Assembly (NCBI GenBank): GCA_000729835.1
Contig: JFHB01000011.1
Coordinates: 1-64,000 of the forward strand
Direction of reading: 5' to 3'
Length of the DNA stretch: 64,000 bases
From: Atkinsonella hypoxylon
Taxonomy: Eukaryota > Ascomycota > Sordariomycetes > Hypocreales > Clavicipitaceae
The notes beneath the pieces were generated by a model. The model was not told where the DNA came from. It searched no databases and worked only from the letters and a program-made list of their open reading frames with translations. Below are positions 59,759 to 64,000 of the stretch, in pieces. The position numbers were made by a program, and so were the translations under genes. Each line of letters begins with the position of its first letter. The stretch's first letter is position 1.

Positions 59759-60500
59759 CGACAAGGCGGTAAAAGCGAAAGGCAAGAGACATGCAAAAGA
59801 ATTCACAGCACAGTATTACGCCATAATATCGTTATATCCACGTGACTTGGGTGAGGAAAGACAATCAATCTCATGGGTCAGCTACCAAGAGAAGATTTTT
59901 AAATTCCTTTTGACGAGATTCAATCAAATGTGCTACACAACTTACGTCCCTCTATCTGCTTGTTAATAATACCCGCGAATGCCCGTCAAAGGTTATGTCT
60001 TGACAATGTTATATTGACCCCATGGGACACTTTACTCATTTGCACGATGTAGCTGCTGAATGTATTGCCAATATGTCGTTTCTGCGACTCAATCCTTGCG
60101 GAACAACCGGAGAGGTATAAGAAATTGAGTGAAGATCGTATTCAACGCCCCTAAAGTGCAATTCAAGTGTGTGGCATCGCCTTTTTTTTAAGTACATGAT
60201 ATGGAATATATATCCGTTCAAGTTTCTCCAATATAAAGCCCATTGCTCACTTCTATACATATGTCTATACTATGCACCTGGGTACCCCTGTTCCAACCAA
60301 CACCATGCATCTGTACTCGTTTAAGATTTTCTAAGCTCTGAGTCAGGTTTCGCCGAGACACATGTCCGCTGTCCAGCAATGAAATTGCAAAAAGATTTTA
60401 ACTAAAGAGACGAGCAATTTAGCCTTTGACAGTGTGACCATTCTGTCTTGAGGCCAAGACGACACTATGGTTCAAAGTGTTGGCCAACAGCAGGTGACAA
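59759..60500. other. Convergent intergenic region, no gene seen
   Basis: This is 742 bases between the forkhead and CLU1 stops. It is AT-rich, presumably two 3' UTRs. No gene is supported. Confidence 0.5.
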
Positions 60501-63500
60501 CTAGGCAGCAGCAGACTGGCCTCGACGCTTAGGATTTCCTCTTCCAGGCCGTTTCTTTGCAGATTTAGTTTTCTGATCTCCGCCTTCGATGAACTTGATC
60601 AACTCATCGATGCTACGGGAGTCAACTTGTGGCGATGGGGCCAGACGCTGAGATCCCGAGTCAGATTGCTGGGCAGGGGTGACAGTGGCAGGGAAACGGA
60701 TGCCCGAGCGAATGCGACGGGCTTGAACATCTTTAGCGTGTCTAGCAATGGATACAGCATTTTGGGTCAACTGCTCCAACCAGCTCTCTGCTTCCTTAGT
60801 GTTCTTGTCTTCCGGACCAAGCTCACTGAGGAAAATATTATATGAGTCGCGCATGCGGTTGACAGCACCCTTGGAATCATGGTCCAAAGCCAATGCCTGC
60901 GCAAGCTGGAACAGGAGAGTCGCAGAATTAATTGATGACTTGCCAAAAACAGATTCGCAGACTCGGAGTGACTCCTCGAACCAGAGTCTGGACTCATGAT
61001 ATTGTTTCAGGTGTTGAAGCATTACTGCCGCGTTATTAATTGTCGTGATAGAGTCCGGATGGTCAGGGCCATAGATAACTTTCCAGAGCATCAGTGCGTG
61101 CTTCGAATATAGCAAGGCTCCCTTGCTGTCCCCGTTTTGATGCAAGAATAGGCTCAGATTTAAGTAATTTAACAATGTCTCGGCTGAGTCAACACCGACC
61201 GTACGTTCAGCAACAACAATGGCTTTCCTCGCTAGCTCGACGGCGGCTTCTTTGTCGTCAAGCTGATAGTAAAGCATCGACAGACTGTTGTACGCCTTGG
61301 CGACTTCTGGATGCAGAATGCCGTATATTTGCTCATGAAGTGATAAAGATTCCAAAAGCAATTCTTGGCCTAGTTTATTCTGGTTTTGGATGATTGAAAG
61401 TCGGCCGGCCTCGAGAGCTTCCTCTGCCAAAGCACTTCGTGGTGCGGAATGTTTCACAACAGGAACGACATCCACTACATCGCTGGGAGTGAAGATGGTA
61501 CTGAAATCAGATGAAAGGGACCCAGGAGAAGACTCGTCGTGAGTCTTTTTCTTCTTCTTCTTGTCTTTAGAGTCTCCATTATGCTGTCCATTGACATCAT
61601 TTGACAACGTGTCTCTGGTACCTTGGTCTTGGGCATTGGCTCTATGATCAAAAGCATAGTCCTTCGCCACAACTTGAATGCCGAGCTTCAGACAAACTTC
61701 ACGAAGAAGTTGTACCTTTCGAATCCCCTGTTGCCAATTTGGTTCCAATGCATATCGGAATCTCCGCAAAACCTGCCCCTCAATGTTTGCACGAAGAGAT
61801 TCAGGCGTGACAGATTCAAAACTCAAGTCAACGCCATCGTATAGTGTTCGCAAAGAAGGGTCGACATCGCTCAGAGGTTTGGAGTCCATATCAAATCCAA
61901 GAAGAGAATTGAGTAAGTGCGAGATGCATGCAGCGGTGAAGGGAACTGGCAGTGCTCGAAGATAAGTGGCCGCAGTATGTTTAAATGCACGGGCGACCAT
62001 ATCCTGAATGGCTATCTCTTTCAGACAGCGAAGTTTCCCACCAGTTGCCTGCGAAGCAATAGCTCCGAGATATCGGACATTAATACCCCGTTTGTGAAGC
62101 AGGCGGCTTAATGATTGACCATCCATAGGGAAGCTGATGTCGGAATTGGCAAGCTCTCGTAACAGAGCAGGAATGACTTGCTGTCGCAAATAATTTCCCG
62201 CTTCACGAACATCATTTTCGTCTTCCTGAAATTGTGCCTTCTCTTCCTCTGTCTGAGGCACCTGCCCACTAAATGCATCGGGGTTAAGAGCAAATTTGAA
62301 ATCAGACAGATCGAGCTGAGCTTTGGAAGCCTGTGAGGAACCGACTTCGGTTTCAGCAGTAGGTTCATCTGAAGCTGCGTCTGATTTGGACTTTGCATGT
62401 TTTGCCAGTTCCGTATCCACCCATTGTTTCATTCTGTAGCGTGCGAAAGAGTCGACGAGCTCAGGTCGTAGAACTGTCATTCGATGTGGGTAAGACTTAG
62501 TACTCTCCTCAGCTTCTGATTTAGCCTGCTCAAGCCAGTTGATGTCGTATGGAGTAATTCTGTAGAGGTCCAGAACATACTTTCGTCCATCTGTTCCCAT
62601 CAGGCCTTTGGTTTCGACACTAGCTTCTAAGTCAAACCTTTTCCCGTCCTTGTCCCAAACTGGATGATTCTTGACCTTCAATGCTTTCGACAATTGTGAA
62701 AATGATGATGTGAAACGTTCGTCCGCCGCAACTATATCCTTGCCATCAACTGCTCCATAATCGATCTGATTTTCCCCTGGCTCTCGCTGTTTGAAAATGC
62801 CGGGTACGATACTTTGTCCAACAATACGCTTGCCAAGGTAATCAACAACAACAGTAGCGGGCACGAATAGGCCATCTATATCAAGCTGGTTCACCAGTCT
62901 CACACCCGCCACGTCTTTACTTGTGGCAACTCTAGCTGCTTCATCACCGCCTTCGGACGTGAATGTTCCAACACCATCTGCGCCAAAAGAGAAGAAAATG
63001 TTGTTGTACACGAAAATTTGAGCGTCCCTGCTCTCAGTTGGATTTAAAGGGGCAATCTCACCCCTTGCTACCATGACAGCGCCTTTTATAGCCGCGTCAT
63101 TGTAATCTGCGAACAGCTTGGAAACCAGCCTTTCGCGAAAGACTCTATCTTGAACCGTGTCCTTAGGGAGCTCCTTGGCAGACTGGAATTCTTCATTCCA
63201 GTCTCGCAAAGTGTCTGTATTCTCAACCCCAGAAAGGAGATAAGTTTCTTGAGATCTAGTAGGGTCTGGAATATGTGCGCACAAAGATGAGTGAGGTGAA
63301 GGTACCGCCCATGGTGCAGCTGGGATTGCGTTAGTGATCTGGAAAGTCGCTAGGGGGTCTCTCACATTGTTATATTCCTGGAGCTTCTGGAATGCGGTGT
63401 CGAAGGATGGTGAAATGAGTGAGATCAAGTCGAGAAGCGAGTGAGCAGAGTATCCCTTTGGTGCGGATCGTGGGAAGGGATCAAACTTGGCGTTTGATGA

Positions 63501-64000
63501 CTTATTTACAAAGAAGCCAGAAACATGAGATGTTATTTGGAATTGCTCTCCTTCGTTGGTAGTAACAACGAGATAGAGCAAATGACCACGCTGTTTCAAA
63601 TGGCAGGGAGGTGGATTCCAAGGCGAAAGTGTCACAGACTTGACCGTCCTCGGAGCAGGAGGCAAGGCTTCCGGAAGGAGATTCTGAAGGGACGATTCGG
63701 GACTAAAGTCGTAGTACTTAAGGGGAGACCTCGTCTCCTGTGACCCATCTTGATCTGCCTGGCCCTGCCGCGAAATGCTTTCGAATAGAGATAGACCGGG
63801 CAAAACGCCTTGAGTCACCTCCGAGCGGTCTCCCGCGGCGCCAATGAGCTCTCGAATTCTCACGAAATGGATGCGCGCCTCCTTTTCTGTATATGGCTCC
63901 TCCACCAAATGGAATTCGGGTTCGGGTTCGAGATTGGGGATCTCGGCTATTTGAATGAAGTCATTAACCTTTTCACCTTTGTATTTAAGGTGAAAACAAG
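60501..64000 (-). CDS. CLU1: Clustered mitochondria protein CLU1 (5' end outside window)
   Basis: The frame is open from the window edge to the stop at 60501, covering about 1166 residues of a protein usually near 1250-1300. The start codon is outside the window. The CLU_N end is visible as VNDFIQIAEIP and EKEARIHFVRIRELIGAAGD. The CLU domain follows (AVPSPHSSLCAHIPDPTRSQ, then QDRVFRERLVSKLFADYNDA), then the eIF3-p135-like region (LSRLLHKRGINVRYLGAIAS). Tetratricopeptide-like repeats come next (HPEVAKAYNSLSMLYYQLDD, then DSAETLLNYLNLSLFLHQNG and HPDSITTINNAAVMLQHLKQ). The C-terminus is basic (KSAKKRPGRGNPKRRGQSAA). CLU proteins are cytosolic, bind mRNAs for mitochondrial proteins and keep mitochondria dispersed; yeast Clu1 also co-purifies with eIF3. 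No intron is needed in the visible part. Confidence 0.95.
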   Translation of the reverse strand, partial: CFHLKYKGEKVNDFIQIAEIPNLEPEPEFHLVEEPYTEKEARIHFVRIRELIGAAGDRSEVTQGVLPGLSLFESISRQGQADQDGSQETRSPLKYYDFSPESSLQNLLPEALPPAPRTVKSVTLSPWNPPPCHLKQRGHLLYLVVTTNEGEQFQITSHVSGFFVNKSSNAKFDPFPRSAPKGYSAHSLLDLISLISPSFDTAFQKLQEYNNVRDPLATFQITNAIPAAPWAVPSPHSSLCAHIPDPTRSQETYLLSGVENTDTLRDWNEEFQSAKELPKDTVQDRVFRERLVSKLFADYNDAAIKGAVMVARGEIAPLNPTESRDAQIFVYNNIFFSFGADGVGTFTSEGGDEAARVATSKDVAGVRLVNQLDIDGLFVPATVVVDYLGKRIVGQSIVPGIFKQREPGENQIDYGAVDGKDIVAADERFTSSFSQLSKALKVKNHPVWDKDGKRFDLEASVETKGLMGTDGRKYVLDLYRITPYDINWLEQAKSEAEESTKSYPHRMTVLRPELVDSFARYRMKQWVDTELAKHAKSKSDAASDEPTAETEVGSSQASKAQLDLSDFKFALNPDAFSGQVPQTEEEKAQFQEDENDVREAGNYLRQQVIPALLRELANSDISFPMDGQSLSRLLHKRGINVRYLGAIASQATGGKLRCLKEIAIQDMVARAFKHTAATYLRALPVPFTAACISHLLNSLLGFDMDSKPLSDVDPSLRTLYDGVDLSFESVTPESLRANIEGQVLRRFRYALEPNWQQGIRKVQLLREVCLKLGIQVVAKDYAFDHRANAQDQGTRDTLSNDVNGQHNGDSKDKKKKKKTHDESSPGSLSSDFSTIFTPSDVVDVVPVVKHSAPRSALAEEALEAGRLSIIQNQNKLGQELLLESLSLHEQIYGILHPEVAKAYNSLSMLYYQLDDKEAAVELARKAIVVAERTVGVDSAETLLNYLNLSLFLHQNGDSKGALLYSKHALMLWKVIYGPDHPDSITTINNAAVMLQHLKQYHESRLWFEESLRVCESVFGKSSINSATLLFQLAQALALDHDSKGAVNRMRDSYNIFLSELGPEDKNTKEAESWLEQLTQNAVSIARHAKDVQARRIRSGIRFPATVTPAQQSDSGSQRLAPSPQVDSRSIDELIKFIEGGDQKTKSAKKRPGRGNPKRRGQSAAA

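Noticed and set aside
1..64000. tRNA genes
   Set aside because: I looked for B-box-like GGTTCRA words in non-coding stretches; the ones seen (for example near 11272) lack a matching A box and cloverleaf. A tRNAscan run would settle this.

Overview
This window is nuclear DNA of a filamentous ascomycete (Pezizomycotina, most likely Sordariomycetes; Hypocreales is an inference from overall protein character, not a measured placement). The evidence is short GT-AG introns of about 50-180 bases with CTAAC/CTGAC-like branch sites, Zn2Cys6 and C2H2 regulators with a fungal middle-homology region, an SH3-RasGEF Cdc25, a fungal-type Pho85, a Sgf73 SAGA subunit and a Misato/DML1 protein. I rebuilt exon structures by hand from splice signals, reading phase and expected family motifs. 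Coordinates for CDS features are the full start-to-stop span, and exons are given in the evidence.

Layout. 1-7.3 kb: a PTM1-like seven-TM membrane protein (-), a U-box cyclophilin (+) and a Zn2Cys6 regulator (-). 9.3-17.4 kb: a GH64 beta-1,3-glucanase-like protein (-), a secreted GH16 protein (-) and a two-finger C2H2 regulator (-), separated by long non-coding stretches that hold a TA/TG microsatellite, a perfect 46-bp hairpin, a purine tract and a G-rich tract. 20.2 kb: a Yippee protein (+). 20.7-28.4 kb: a gene-poor block with a 40-bp perfect palindrome, a 305-bp MITE with TA duplications and a rearranged Ty3/gypsy relic. 28.4-37.9 kb: Cdc25 RasGEF (+), a disordered hydrophilin-like protein (-) and a secreted SGNH esterase (+). 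38.7-64 kb is gene-dense housekeeping DNA: Sgf73 (+), peroxisomal carrier (+), NOSIP-like (-), tafazzin (+), Pho85 (-), an atypical septin-like protein (+), an AhpC/TSA-like protein (-), DML1 (+), poly(A) polymerase (-), a FHA-forkhead factor (+) and the 3' part of CLU1 (-), which runs off the right edge.

Functionally there is no obvious biosynthetic cluster. Several genes touch shared themes: mRNA processing and transcription (cyclophilin/U-box and NOSIP-like proteins, PAP1, Sgf73, forkhead), mitochondria and peroxisomes (tafazzin, DML1, CLU1, ANT1-like carrier), nutrient and growth signalling (Cdc25, Pho85), and the cell wall (GH64, GH16). Many neighbours are divergent pairs sharing short promoters (NOSIP/tafazzin, Pho85/septin-like, AhpC-like/DML1, PAP1/forkhead). 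I found no tRNA, rRNA or CRISPR array. The most interesting items are the atypical septin-like GTPase with a substituted P-loop, the long perfect hairpin upstream of the GH16 gene, the MITE, and the inverted halves of a gypsy relic.
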